Shown in pieces: positions 33,917 to 41,409 of a stretch of 41,409 nt of DNA; position 1 is the stretch's first letter; the number at the start of each line of letters is the position of its first letter. The DNA comes from Bacteroidota bacterium (GTDB lineage Bacteria > Bacteroidota > Bacteroidia > Flavobacteriales > Weeksellaceae), in the NCBI GenBank assembly GCA_023411265.1, contig JAEYOX010000060.1:1-41409 (forward strand), in the 5' to 3' direction. The notes under the pieces are model-generated. The model had not been told where the DNA came from and ran no database searches. It saw only the letters and a program-made list of their open reading frames with translations. The translations under genes and the position numbers were made by a program.

Positions 33917-34229
33917 AGCAGCTATCATTATTTTAAAGCAACGTTGTACGGATTTAAAAGATCCATCTCTGTGTAGCCGGATCCACTTTGAATTTTTCTG
34001 GAAATTTAAAGTTCCCATATCAACATATTTAATGATAGTATAAGTAATAGCACAGCACAAAGTCAGGTCGGTGGTCAGCTTGGAATTTCCTACCTGAGGG
34101 TTTCTGCCAACAAGACGCAGGCTTCGATGAAAGAGGTGGCTGCTTGTGGAAAAATAAACTGCAGTCTTGATCATCTTTAAAATCATCCGGATTTTTGTTT
34201 AATTTCAGGTATAATCCCACTCGGTTTAC
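33917..34229. other. Gene-poor stretch between the tRNA and the PD-(D/E)XK gene
   Basis: I find no recognisable gene, IS end or integrase here. On the plus strand 34010-34180 is open for 56 codons without a start at its beginning, and its translation (for example GGQLGISYLRVSANKTQAS) matches nothing I know; it could be a gene remnant. The opposite strand is open too, but that frame runs antisense through the tRNA. The position directly behind a tRNA would suit an old integration site, but no att repeat of the tRNA 3' end is visible. Confidence 0.4.
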
Positions 34230-34237
34230 TAATTTTG
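34230..34237 (+). promoter_or_regulatory. Candidate -7 box for the PD-(D/E)XK gene
   Basis: TAATTTTG fully fits TAnnTTTG and lies 7 nt before the ATG at 34245, so the leader would be only about 4 nt. No -33 TTTG is seen at the right distance. Confidence 0.35.
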
Positions 34238-34244
34238 CACCGCG

Positions 34245-34787
34245 ATGATTAAGATTGAAGAACTGATACACGCTTATATTTCTACCCAATGTGATTTCGA
34301 AAAACAGGTCATTTTAACCCATCATTTCCACGCCGATTGGGAGGTGGATCTTTTATTGATTAATCCGGATGGTTTGAGCCACGAGATTGAAATTAAATTC
34401 AGCAAAAGCGATTTTAAAAACGATTTCAAAAAGTTCTATCATAACCGCCACACCGGAGAAAAATATCTGAAACATGATAAAATTGGCTGTGGCGATTATG
34501 TCTGCAATCATTTCAGTTTTCTGCTTCCGATGGGAATGATTAGTCCGGTTGACGTCCCGGAACACTGTGGAATGATCGAATTTTATCACGATGCCGACCG
34601 TTGGGAAACCGTATTCAGAACCATTCGTCCTCCCAAAATTTTACACAAAACACCGTACTGGCAACTGATTGATAAGGACATGATGCTGAAGAAAATGGCG
34701 ATGAATCTCATTCAGCGGAAATTCCAGCTGAAAGCAAGAACCGAAGAACTTATTTTCAAAAATCCATTTGGAGATAAAATCTTGTAG
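34245..34787 (+). CDS. PD-(D/E)XK nuclease-superfamily-like protein (MmcB-like)
   Basis: A 180-aa protein with no signal peptide. Residues 31-62 carry the nuclease-fold core: an Asp on the first strand (DWEVDLLLINPDG, Asp35), then HEIEIKFSKSDFKNDFKK, in which Glu49-Ile-Lys51 forms the E-x-K of the motif. This order and the following SxxDF(x)nDF resemble MmcB and related DNA-repair or phage proteins. The middle has HDKIGCGDYVCNHFSFLLP, a strand-rich segment typical of such folds. Nuclease activity is inferred, not shown. Its TAG is immediately followed by the pdeM ATG, so the two should be translated together; pdeM is a DNA-damage phosphoesterase, which supports a role in DNA repair. Confidence 0.6.
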   Translation: MIKIEELIHAYISTQCDFEKQVILTHHFHADWEVDLLLINPDGLSHEIEIKFSKSDFKNDFKKFYHNRHTGEKYLKHDKIGCGDYVCNHFSFLLPMGMISPVDVPEHCGMIEFYHDADRWETVFRTIRPPKILHKTPYWQLIDKDMMLKKMAMNLIQRKFQLKARTEELIFKNPFGDKIL

Positions 34788-35441
34788 ATGAAGAGAATCC
34801 TGACGATTAAAACACAGGAGATAGAAGTTCTGGGAGAGCAATTGCTTTTGTGTAACCAGAGAGCGATGTTTTGGGAAGCTAAATCAATGCTGATTCTGAG
34901 TGATATGCACATCGGAAAATCTGCGCACTTCAGGAAAAACGGTATCCCGATTCCCAATGCTGTTCTTAAAAATGACCTGGATAAGCTGGAAAAACTGATT
35001 GCTTATTTCGGGGCACAACAGGTGCTCATCAACGGAGATATTCTGCACGCCGGCGACAATACAGATGTGGATTTTTTCTGTGATTGGAAAAATGGAATTC
35101 CGGCAGAATTTCACCTGATAAAAGGAAATCACGACCGGATTTCAAAAGATCTGGAAGCCAAACTGTGTCTCACTTCTGTACAGGAGGAGTTAAAAACGGG
35201 CCCGTTTTGCTTTGTTCATGAGTTGGATGAGACGCGTGCTGATTTTCAGATTACTGGCCATATTCACCCCGGAATTGAAATCAGAAATAAAATCAAAAAT
35301 ATCCGGCTCCCTTGTTTTGCAGTTACTGAAAGGCAAATTCTGCTTCCGGCTTTCAGCGAATTTACCGGGCTGGATACCAGAAATTTGCCATCACGCGCAA
35401 CATTTTTTCCCTTCACATCCAACGAGATTTTTGAACTGTAA
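34788..35441 (+). CDS. pdeM: Ligase-associated DNA damage response endonuclease PdeM (metallophosphoesterase)
   Basis: A calcineurin-like phosphoesterase of 217 aa. All metal-binding motifs of the family are present: D-x-H (Asp39, His41 in LILSDMHIGK), GD (83-84 in INGDILHAG), GNHD (113-116), the later HE (FVHEL) and GHIHP. The segment KSAHFRKNGIPIP after the first motif is typical of PdeM, which is usually encoded beside an ATP-dependent DNA ligase, an exonuclease and an Lhr-like helicase. Those partners are not here; instead it directly follows a PD-(D/E)XK-like gene with no gap. It converges on the DUF7010-like gene after 26 nt. Confidence 0.88.
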   Translation: MKRILTIKTQEIEVLGEQLLLCNQRAMFWEAKSMLILSDMHIGKSAHFRKNGIPIPNAVLKNDLDKLEKLIAYFGAQQVLINGDILHAGDNTDVDFFCDWKNGIPAEFHLIKGNHDRISKDLEAKLCLTSVQEELKTGPFCFVHELDETRADFQITGHIHPGIEIRNKIKNIRLPCFAVTERQILLPAFSEFTGLDTRNLPSRATFFPFTSNEIFEL

Positions 35442-35450
35442 CCAAAATGT

Positions 35451-35462
35451 ATTCACGTGAAT
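35451..35462. repeat. 12-bp perfect palindrome between convergent genes
   Basis: ATTCACGTGAAT lies in the 26-nt gap between the ends of pdeM and the DUF7010-like gene. It lacks a loop and a T tract, so it is not a standard terminator. It could be a protein-binding site or chance. Confidence 0.35.
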
Positions 35463-35467
35463 CAGCT

Positions 35468-36025
35468 TTAATCTTCAGGCTGAATTTTTCGGTTTTTTAA
35501 AACGACAATCGAAACGATATAAAGGAGTACAATGGTCAGCGGAATAGTAATAAATCTTTCCGAAGGAAATAAATACCAAAGAATAACAATTAAAATGGTT
35601 CGTACTATGGAATGAAAAAGGCCAATCCAATGATCAATAATCCACGTCAGAGGAACCCACATGAGGCCGGTTAGAATTCCAACGGTTAAGGGAAGGGAAG
35701 TATAATCTACAAGGAAAAATGGGATGGCAATAGAATAAACCAGCAGAGCCTGAACAATGGTGAGGAAAAATAAAGTATCGAAGGTGTTTTTAGGTTTGGT
35801 TTTATCCAGATAATTTTCTCCGGTCCATTTTGAGATTACCATCGCTAAATAAACGATGGATCCGGTGGCAATGAACAGCACCCACACCGTTACGCGGTCA
35901 GGAAAAAAAACACCTGAAAGGGCAATTATTAGCCAGGCAATTAATCCCGCGATGGGAGAAGCGAGCAGTTTTTTCCGTTTAAAATCTTCTTTTTGTTGTT
36001 CAAGAGTTCGTTTAATGTCAGTCAT
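35468..36025 (-). CDS. DUF7010-like membrane protein
   Basis: A 185-aa protein with a short charged N-terminus (MTDIKRTLEQQKEDFKRKKLLASP) and about six hydrophobic helices (starting GLIAWLIIALSGVFF, then VTVWVLFIATGSIVYLAM, and others). The mix of N-terminal EQQKxDFxxKK and the helix pattern resembles the DUF7010 family; function unknown. It follows the DUF2200 gene after 6 nt and is probably translated from the same mRNA. Confidence 0.65.
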   Translation of the reverse strand: MTDIKRTLEQQKEDFKRKKLLASPIAGLIAWLIIALSGVFFPDRVTVWVLFIATGSIVYLAMVISKWTGENYLDKTKPKNTFDTLFFLTIVQALLVYSIAIPFFLVDYTSLPLTVGILTGLMWVPLTWIIDHWIGLFHSIVRTILIVILWYLFPSERFITIPLTIVLLYIVSIVVLKNRKIQPED

Positions 36026-36031
36026 ATTGCG

Positions 36032-36397
36032 TTATCCATTTCTCAGAATTTTATCTATTTTTCTTCCTTTGGCAAGTTCATCAATCAGTTTGTCAAGATA
36101 GCGTACTTGTCGTGTCAACGGATTTTCAATTTCTTCGATGCGGTAACCACAAATAACACCTGTGATGAGATGGGCATTTGGATTCAGTTCAGCGTCTTGA
36201 AAGAATTCTTTGAAAGTAACGTTATTATCGATCAGTTCTTTTATTTTACTCTCGTCAAAACCGGTCAGCCACTCAATTACCTGATGCAGTTCTTGGATGG
36301 TTCTGTTTTTTTTCTCCACTTTCGCCACATAGTGAGGATAGACAGAAGCAAAGGTTAATTTAGCGATTCGCTCATTATGTTCAGGGCTTGTTTTCAT
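36032..36397 (-). CDS. DUF2200 domain-containing protein
   Basis: A 121-aa soluble protein matching DUF2200 over its whole length: ERIAKLTFASVYPHYVAKVEKK, ELHQVIEWLTGFDE, NPNAHLITGVICGYRIEEIENPLTRQVRYLDKLIDELAKG. No biochemical function is established to my knowledge. It is the first gene of a two-gene unit with the DUF7010-like membrane protein. A promoter candidate lies 37 nt upstream. Confidence 0.88.
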   Translation of the reverse strand: MKTSPEHNERIAKLTFASVYPHYVAKVEKKNRTIQELHQVIEWLTGFDESKIKELIDNNVTFKEFFQDAELNPNAHLITGVICGYRIEEIENPLTRQVRYLDKLIDELAKGRKIDKILRNG

Positions 36398-36433
36398 GAT
36401 TTTTATAATTCTCTTTTAACCATGTTCTTCTTA

Positions 36434-36465
36434 CAAATATGAAATAAAACTCGCTATCCTGCAAA
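36434..36465 (-). promoter_or_regulatory. Candidate promoter for the DUF2200/DUF7010 pair
   Basis: On the minus strand TTTG (36462-36465) is followed after 20 nt by CATATTTG (36434-36441), one mismatch from TAnnTTTG. Confidence 0.4.
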
Positions 36466-36527
36466 TTGTTTCAAAATTAGAAAGACAAAATCCATTTCTT
36501 TTTTATCTTTAAACTTTATTATTTTTT

Positions 36528-38453
36528 ATGAAACAAAAGCTATTTATCGCTATTTTTTTTGGATTTTATGTTGCAGTGAATGCTCAGATGGATCCTGATA
36601 AACAAACCCTTATCGAGAAAGAAAAAAAAGGATTTCTGCATAAAATGGGAACGGGAAATATCAATCCCAACACTCTGAATTATGATTTGCGTTACCAGCG
36701 TCTGGATCTAACACTGGATCCCGGGGTGTACCACATCAGCGGAAGTGCTACCAATCATTTTGTGCCCAATCAGTCCATCCAGAGCATTTATTTTGATCTG
36801 ACTTCGCAACTTACCGTTACTCAGGTCACCAAGCAAGGAATTCCGCTCACCTTTCAGCAACTTCCTTCCAACGAAATTAAAATTGCTTTTTCTGCACCCA
36901 TTCCTGCCCATTCTCTGGATTCGCTTACCATCCATTATTCCGGAGCACCGGCACCTACATACAATGCCTTTGCGGTGCATACTCAGAACTCGGTTCCTGT
37001 CATGTCTACACTTTCGGAACCGTACGGTGCACAGGATTGGTTTCCTACGAAACAGAGTATGAATGATAAAATTGAAAAGTTTGATTTTAAAATTACAACG
37101 CCACAGCAATACAGTGTGGCGGCCAACGGTGTCCTGATGTCGGAAACTTTACTTCCGGGTGGACAAAAACGAACGTTCTGGAGAACACAGTATCCCATGA
37201 CTGCTTATCTCGCAGCGTTTTCCATTACTAATTTTACGCGCTTTACAGATATCATCGGAAATCCTCCGTTTCCTTTTATCAACTATGTGTATCCTTCTTC
37301 AGCAGCCAATCCGGCCATAATGGACAATATTGAGTGGACCAAACAGGCAATGACGCTTTTTGAAACCTATTTCGGGGAATATCCTTTCAGAAATGAAAAA
37401 TACGGACATATGGAATTCGGGCACAACGGCGTGTGTATGGAACATCAAACCATGTCTTCCATGAGTTCGTGGGGAAAATATGTGGTAGCTCATGAACTGG
37501 CGCATCAGTGGTTCGGAAACAAAGTAACATGCGGAAGGTGGAATGACATCTGGCTGAACGAGGGATTTGCGAGTTTCGGCGAACATCTGGCCAACGAGAA
37601 ACTGTTAATGAATCATTCTCAATTTATGAATTATCTGGAAAATCAGAAAAATTATATTACCAGTCTCCCCGGTGGCAGTACTTACGTATCCGATTCGCAG
37701 CTGGGTTCCGTTGCGAGCATTTTCAACGGAAGACTTATTTATGCCAAAGGCGGATATATCGTGAGGATGATGAAATGGATTTTGGGGGAAACGGCTTTTT
37801 TTCAGGCCATCAAGGAGTATCATGAGCGTCCTCATTTAGCTTATAATTATGCGGTAACCGATGATTTGAAAGCTTCCCTATTTCAGTCAACTTCTGTAGA
37901 CTTCACTGAGTTTTTTAATGACTGGCTGTATGGTGAAGGATATCCTACTTATACCACCAGATGGAAACAGGCACCCAATCAATCCCTGATTCTTCAGGTA
38001 TCACAGGTGCAAAGCCATCCTTCGGTTAGTTTTTTTGAAATGCCTTTACCTGTTAAAGTAACCGGCACCAGCGGAGAAGTGGAATATCTGAGACTTGAAA
38101 ATACGTTCAATAACCAATATTTTACAGTGCCGGTGAACTTTACCATTGCAACAGTGGAATTTAACGATGAACATCAGCTTCTGGAACGGAATTCTGTAGT
38201 GATGATGGATGCGAATCTTTCTACTGCAGAATCTTCCTCTTCTGCCGTGAAGCTTTATCCGGTTCCGGCCGAAAATGAACTTTACATCGATGGAGTTTAT
38301 CGTCCGGCAGGGTATCAGATTCATAGTCAGGATGGAAGGCTGGTTCAGGAAGGAAAATATATGCCGGGACAGGCGGTGGATATATCCACACTGGTTTCGG
38401 GGTTCTACATTATTTCTCTGAACGGAAATCATTTCAAATTTACCCGGAAATAA
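36528..38453 (+). CDS. Secreted M1 family aminopeptidase with T9SS sorting domain
   Basis: A 641-aa exported zinc peptidase that removes N-terminal residues from peptides. A signal peptide (1-19) is followed by the M1 N-terminal beta domain, where LDLTLDPGVYHISGSATNHF starts the fold. The catalytic core has HELAH (His322, Glu323, His326) and the third ligand Glu345 (WLNEGFASF). The usual exopeptidase GxMEN motif reads GVCMEH. The catalytic domain seems to end near 480. The C-terminal type A sorting domain (about 572-641: VKLYPVPAENELYIDG, LVSGFYIISLNG) marks export by the type IX system. A weak -7-like box (TATCTTTA at 36504) lies before the ATG. A terminator follows directly. Confidence 0.93.
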   Translation: MKQKLFIAIFFGFYVAVNAQMDPDKQTLIEKEKKGFLHKMGTGNINPNTLNYDLRYQRLDLTLDPGVYHISGSATNHFVPNQSIQSIYFDLTSQLTVTQVTKQGIPLTFQQLPSNEIKIAFSAPIPAHSLDSLTIHYSGAPAPTYNAFAVHTQNSVPVMSTLSEPYGAQDWFPTKQSMNDKIEKFDFKITTPQQYSVAANGVLMSETLLPGGQKRTFWRTQYPMTAYLAAFSITNFTRFTDIIGNPPFPFINYVYPSSAANPAIMDNIEWTKQAMTLFETYFGEYPFRNEKYGHMEFGHNGVCMEHQTMSSMSSWGKYVVAHELAHQWFGNKVTCGRWNDIWLNEGFASFGEHLANEKLLMNHSQFMNYLENQKNYITSLPGGSTYVSDSQLGSVASIFNGRLIYAKGGYIVRMMKWILGETAFFQAIKEYHERPHLAYNYAVTDDLKASLFQSTSVDFTEFFNDWLYGEGYPTYTTRWKQAPNQSLILQVSQVQSHPSVSFFEMPLPVKVTGTSGEVEYLRLENTFNNQYFTVPVNFTIATVEFNDEHQLLERNSVVMMDANLSTAESSSSAVKLYPVPAENELYIDGVYRPAGYQIHSQDGRLVQEGKYMPGQAVDISTLVSGFYIISLNGNHFKFTRK

Positions 38454-38456
38454 ACA

Positions 38457-38482
38457 AAAGCCTTCGCAACTGAAGGCTTTTT
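38457..38482 (+). terminator. Rho-independent terminator after the aminopeptidase gene
   Basis: AAAGCCTTC (38457-38465... loop GCAACT) pairs with GAAGGCTTT (38472-38480), and the T tract follows. It starts only 4 nt after the stop codon. Confidence 0.8.
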
Positions 38483-38513
38483 CTTAAATTAGCAGATTCT
38501 TAAAAATATTGTT

Positions 38514-39707
38514 ATGATCTCAAAAAAATATCTTGAAACGCTTCAGAATGAACTTCAGAGTATCGACAAAGAAGGGCTGTACAAGCGCGAACGCATTATT
38601 TCTTCACAGCAGTCTGCAGAAATTGTAGCCAACGGGAAAACACTTCTGAATTTCTGTGCCAATAATTATCTGGGACTGGCCAACGATCCGGAAGTCATTA
38701 CAGCTTCGCAGAACATGATGGATTCTCATGGATACGGCATGTCATCAGTGAGGTTCATTTGCGGAACTCAGGATATTCACAAACAGTTGGAAGAAAAAAT
38801 TTCCCGCTTTTTGGGAATGGAAGATACCATTTTGTATGCCGCCTGTTTTGATGCCAACGGCGGAGTGTTCGAGCCGCTTTTTGGCGAAGAAGATGCCATA
38901 ATTTCTGACGAACTGAACCATGCTTCCATTATTGACGGTGTTCGTCTGTGTAAAGCTGCACGTTACCGTTACAAAAATAATGATATGAAGGATCTCGAAG
39001 ATCAACTGAAAGCGGCCGCTGACAAAAACCATCGTTTCAGAATTATTGTGACCGACGGCGTTTTTTCCATGGACGGAATTGTGGCCAACCTGAAAGGAAT
39101 TTGTGATCTTGCAGAAAAGTATGATGCTTTGGTAATGGTGGACGATTCTCACGCTACGGGATTCATGGGAAAATCTGGTCGCGGTACTCATGAAGCCTGC
39201 GATGTGATGGGAAGAGTGGATATTATTACTTCAACCCTAGGTAAAGCTTTAGGCGGAGCTTTAGGCGGATTTACTTCCGGAAAAAAAGAAATTATCGATA
39301 TGCTTCGCCAGCGATCCAGACCGTATTTATTCTCCAATTCATTAGCACCGGGAATCGTAGGAGCAGCCATTAAAGTGTTGGATATGATTGAAAACGATAC
39401 TTCCAAAAGAGATCGTGTGATGGAAAACGCTGAATATTTCCGTACCCAGATGAAAGCCAAAGGCTTTGATATTCCTGAGGGCGATGCGGCTATCGTTCCG
39501 GTGATGCTGTATGATGCTCCACTGTCTCAGAAAATGGCTGAAAAGTTGATGGACGAAGGAATTTATGTCATCGGGTTTTTCTATCCGGTGGTTCCAAAAG
39601 GCAAAGCGAGAATCCGTGTACAGCTTTCTGCAGCACACACCCGCGAACAGCTCGACAAAGCCATATCCGCATTTGAGAAAGTAGGGAAAGAACTTGAAGT
39701 CATCTAA
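38514..39707 (+). CDS. kbl: Glycine C-acetyltransferase (2-amino-3-ketobutyrate CoA ligase)
   Basis: PLP enzyme of threonine degradation: splits 2-amino-3-ketobutyrate with CoA into glycine and acetyl-CoA. The 397-aa protein has the alpha-oxoamine synthase features: NNYLGLANDP, MSSVRFICGTQDIHKQLE, PLP-binding Asp210 and His213 (MVDDSHATGFMG), and the Schiff-base Lys244 (TSTLGKALGG). The very close fit to Kbl, including RGTHEACDVMGRVDI, favours it over other members of the family (serine palmitoyltransferase, BioF, HemA). Threonine dehydrogenase is not adjacent. The porin gene begins 9 nt after its stop. Confidence 0.95.
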   Translation: MISKKYLETLQNELQSIDKEGLYKRERIISSQQSAEIVANGKTLLNFCANNYLGLANDPEVITASQNMMDSHGYGMSSVRFICGTQDIHKQLEEKISRFLGMEDTILYAACFDANGGVFEPLFGEEDAIISDELNHASIIDGVRLCKAARYRYKNNDMKDLEDQLKAAADKNHRFRIIVTDGVFSMDGIVANLKGICDLAEKYDALVMVDDSHATGFMGKSGRGTHEACDVMGRVDIITSTLGKALGGALGGFTSGKKEIIDMLRQRSRPYLFSNSLAPGIVGAAIKVLDMIENDTSKRDRVMENAEYFRTQMKAKGFDIPEGDAAIVPVMLYDAPLSQKMAEKLMDEGIYVIGFFYPVVPKGKARIRVQLSAAHTREQLDKAISAFEKVGKELEVI

Positions 39708-39716
39708 TTTTATTGT

Positions 39717-40946
39717 ATGAAAAGTATTTTATCTGCATTTTTTCTGTCCTTAGCTCTGCTCGCTGGGGCTCAGGAAAAAGATACCGTTATTATCATTGAT
39801 CAAAATGATGAGTTAAAAATTGAAGCACTTCCGTATTATAATTTCGGAAAGGGAGTAGGGATGACCTCTCCGGACAGTTTATTCCAAATGAATATCCGAT
39901 TCCGAATGCAGAACCGACTGGAAATTCTGAATGATGAAGGAAGTACTTCCTATGATGCTTTGATCCGCAGGCTGAGACTCCGTTTCGATGGGTATGTGGG
40001 AGATCCGCGTTTTGTGTATGTCATTCAACTTTCTTTTTCGCCAAAAGATGTGGGACCTTTGGAAGATGATGGCGACCTGAATATTATTCGCGATGCAATG
40101 ATTTTCTTCAATCCCAATAAAAACTGGAATTTCGGTTTCGGGCAAACCAAACTGCCGGGGAACAGACAAAGGGTCAATTCTTCCGGTGCACTGCAGCTTA
40201 CCGACCGGTCTATCAATAATTCCAATTTCAATATCGACAGGGATTTCGGACTTCATGCTTACTATTTAAAACCAAGTACGGACGGATTCGGATTTAATGT
40301 AAAAACCGCAGTGTCTACGGGAGAAGGGCGGAACTGGACCAAAACCCGGGACGACGGACTGGCATACACCGGCCGCCTGGAACTCTATCCTTTGGGAAGT
40401 TTTAAAAAAGGAGGCGAGTATTTCGAGGGAGATCTGATGAGAGAAGAAACGCCAAAAGTGTACCTTGGAGCAACCTATCATTACAACCAAAAGGCGAGGA
40501 GAGCGGCCGGACAAACCGGCGGTCTGCTTTATGAGCAGAAAGATCTTTCGTCACTGTTTGTGGATGCAATGGTAAAATACAACGGTTTTTCAGCCATGTC
40601 GTCTTATATGAACAGAGAAACACCGAATCACACTGCTGTTGCGATCAATCCTTTGGATATCTCAGATTTTAATTATGCTCATACCGGACAGGGTTTTGAT
40701 GCCCAGCTGAGTTATACTTTCCCTTCAAAATGGGAATTAATTGGCAGGTATTCCCAACTGGCTCCGGGGAATGAAATATTTCCTTTTATGCCGAAGCAAA
40801 AGCAATATTCATTCGGGATCACGAAATACATCTGGGAACATGCTTTTAAAGCACAAATGGAAGTTTCAAAAAATGATTTTCAGTATTTTGACGGAACCCA
40901 AAAAGACAACTGGTACATCCGTTTCCAGATTGAAATGGGAATTTAA
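39717..40946 (+). CDS. OprO/OprP-family outer-membrane porin
   Basis: A 409-aa beta-barrel protein. A signal peptide (1-18, ending LLAGA) is followed by alternating amphipathic strands with many aromatic residues. It ends in a strand reading WYIRFQIEMGI. The region RRLRLRFDGYVGDPRFVYVIQLSFSPKD and FGFGQTKLPGNRQRVNSSGALQ correspond to the phosphate-selective porin O/P family (PF07396). Anion or phosphate selectivity cannot be concluded from sequence here. It lies 9 nt after kbl, so co-transcription is likely though the functional link is unclear. Confidence 0.88.
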   Translation: MKSILSAFFLSLALLAGAQEKDTVIIIDQNDELKIEALPYYNFGKGVGMTSPDSLFQMNIRFRMQNRLEILNDEGSTSYDALIRRLRLRFDGYVGDPRFVYVIQLSFSPKDVGPLEDDGDLNIIRDAMIFFNPNKNWNFGFGQTKLPGNRQRVNSSGALQLTDRSINNSNFNIDRDFGLHAYYLKPSTDGFGFNVKTAVSTGEGRNWTKTRDDGLAYTGRLELYPLGSFKKGGEYFEGDLMREETPKVYLGATYHYNQKARRAAGQTGGLLYEQKDLSSLFVDAMVKYNGFSAMSSYMNRETPNHTAVAINPLDISDFNYAHTGQGFDAQLSYTFPSKWELIGRYSQLAPGNEIFPFMPKQKQYSFGITKYIWEHAFKAQMEVSKNDFQYFDGTQKDNWYIRFQIEMGI

Positions 40947-40982
40947 TTCTTTGGTTATTTAATTTTTTTTAAGAGTTTTCAG

Positions 40983-41409
40983 ATGCTGTATCTTATCATC
41001 AAAGCATTTCATATCATTTTTATGGTAAGTTATTTTGCCGGCATTTTCTATCTTGTAAGAATCTTTGTGTATTACAAGGATACCGATGTTTTCGGCGAAA
41101 CGAAAATGAAAATTCTGCGCGAACAGTATGTTATGATGGCGCGCCGGTTGTGGAATATCATTATTATTCCTGCGGGTTTCATTATGCTTATCACCGGAAT
41201 TACTTTAATTGTTCTGAATTTCGGATTGATGAAAACGCCGTGGTTTCATTTAAAACTTACTTTTCTTCTTGGATTGGCAGCTTATCATTATTGGTGCTGG
41301 AAAAAAGTGAATGAAATTACCGGATTGAACGGTACTTCTTTGTCTGTACCCAATATCCGGCTCAGACAATTCAATGAAATTGCCACCTTTATTCTTTTTC
41401 TGGTGGTAG
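40983..41409 (+). CDS. hemJ: Protoporphyrinogen IX oxidase HemJ, N-terminal part (runs off the window)
   Basis: The frame from ATG at 40983 is open for 142 codons to the window end. It encodes a membrane protein starting MLYLIIKAFHIIFMVSYFAG, then FYLVRIFVYY, MMARRLWNIIIIPAGFIMLI and TPWFHLKLTFLLGLAAYHYW. These are the conserved blocks of HemJ (UPF0093), including the His in KAFHI and the Lys in FHLKLT. HemJ oxidises protoporphyrinogen IX to protoporphyrin IX in haem synthesis. The full length should be about 180 aa, so roughly 40 residues are missing. It is 36 nt from the porin gene, with no terminator between. Confidence 0.9.
   Translation, partial: MLYLIIKAFHIIFMVSYFAGIFYLVRIFVYYKDTDVFGETKMKILREQYVMMARRLWNIIIIPAGFIMLITGITLIVLNFGLMKTPWFHLKLTFLLGLAAYHYWCWKKVNEITGLNGTSLSVPNIRLRQFNEIATFILFLVV

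Noticed and set aside
33818..34186. Minus-strand frame of 122 codons overlapping the tRNA
   Set aside because: Its C-terminal part is the antisense translation of the tRNA (GPTWARTRDHLIMSQVL), a well-known false gene call, and the rest matches nothing.

Overview
The window reads as chromosome of a Flavobacteriia member, most likely a Chryseobacterium-like genus of the Weeksellaceae. Three observations support this. Two secreted proteins end in type IX secretion (T9SS) sorting domains. Many genes carry Bacteroidota-type promoter boxes (TTTG about 17-20 nt before TAnnTTTG) with little sign of Shine-Dalgarno sequences. The proteins match flavobacterial versions of their families, for example a short NuoG and a DHBP synthase with a degenerate GTP-cyclohydrolase-like half. 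This placement is inferred from family knowledge; no database was searched.

Layout. The left edge (1-180) cuts through a minus-strand tRNA-Ser(GCT). It is followed on the plus strand by an amidase lipoprotein, aspartate ammonia-lyase, and a tight cluster with a GT2 glycosyltransferase, an internally deleted amidohydrolase and a GT-B-like glycosyltransferase. A flippase converges on that cluster. Next come a RibB-like riboflavin gene and mazG, each followed by a clear hairpin terminator, then a His-rich lipoprotein. From 9.6 to 22.8 kb lies a complete 14-gene respiratory complex I operon, nuoA to nuoN, on the minus strand. It has separate nuoC and nuoD, a short nuoG, a candidate internal promoter before nuoH, and a terminator after nuoN.

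From 22.9 to 33.3 kb most genes are on the minus strand: a small membrane protein, a GNAT-like protein, yigZ, ribD, a long DUF349 protein, aroE, a secreted endonuclease I, a LolC/E-type permease and rbfA. One plus-strand metallopeptidase sits among them. From 33.3 kb: methylmalonyl-CoA epimerase, a CAT-anticodon tRNA with a terminator, a gene-poor stretch of about 300 nt, a PD-(D/E)XK-like protein abutting the phosphoesterase gene pdeM, DUF7010-like and DUF2200 genes, a secreted M1 aminopeptidase, kbl, a phosphate-porin-like outer-membrane protein, and the first 142 codons of hemJ at the right edge.

The content is mainly housekeeping and envelope functions. I saw no prophage, insertion sequence, CRISPR array or recognisable defence island. 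The most interesting points are the amidohydrolase reduced to what should be its beta-sandwich shell, the PD-(D/E)XK/pdeM pair, the internal nuo promoter, promoter boxes only four nucleotides before start codons (possible leaderless mRNAs), and two convergent gene pairs that share a TTAA stop.
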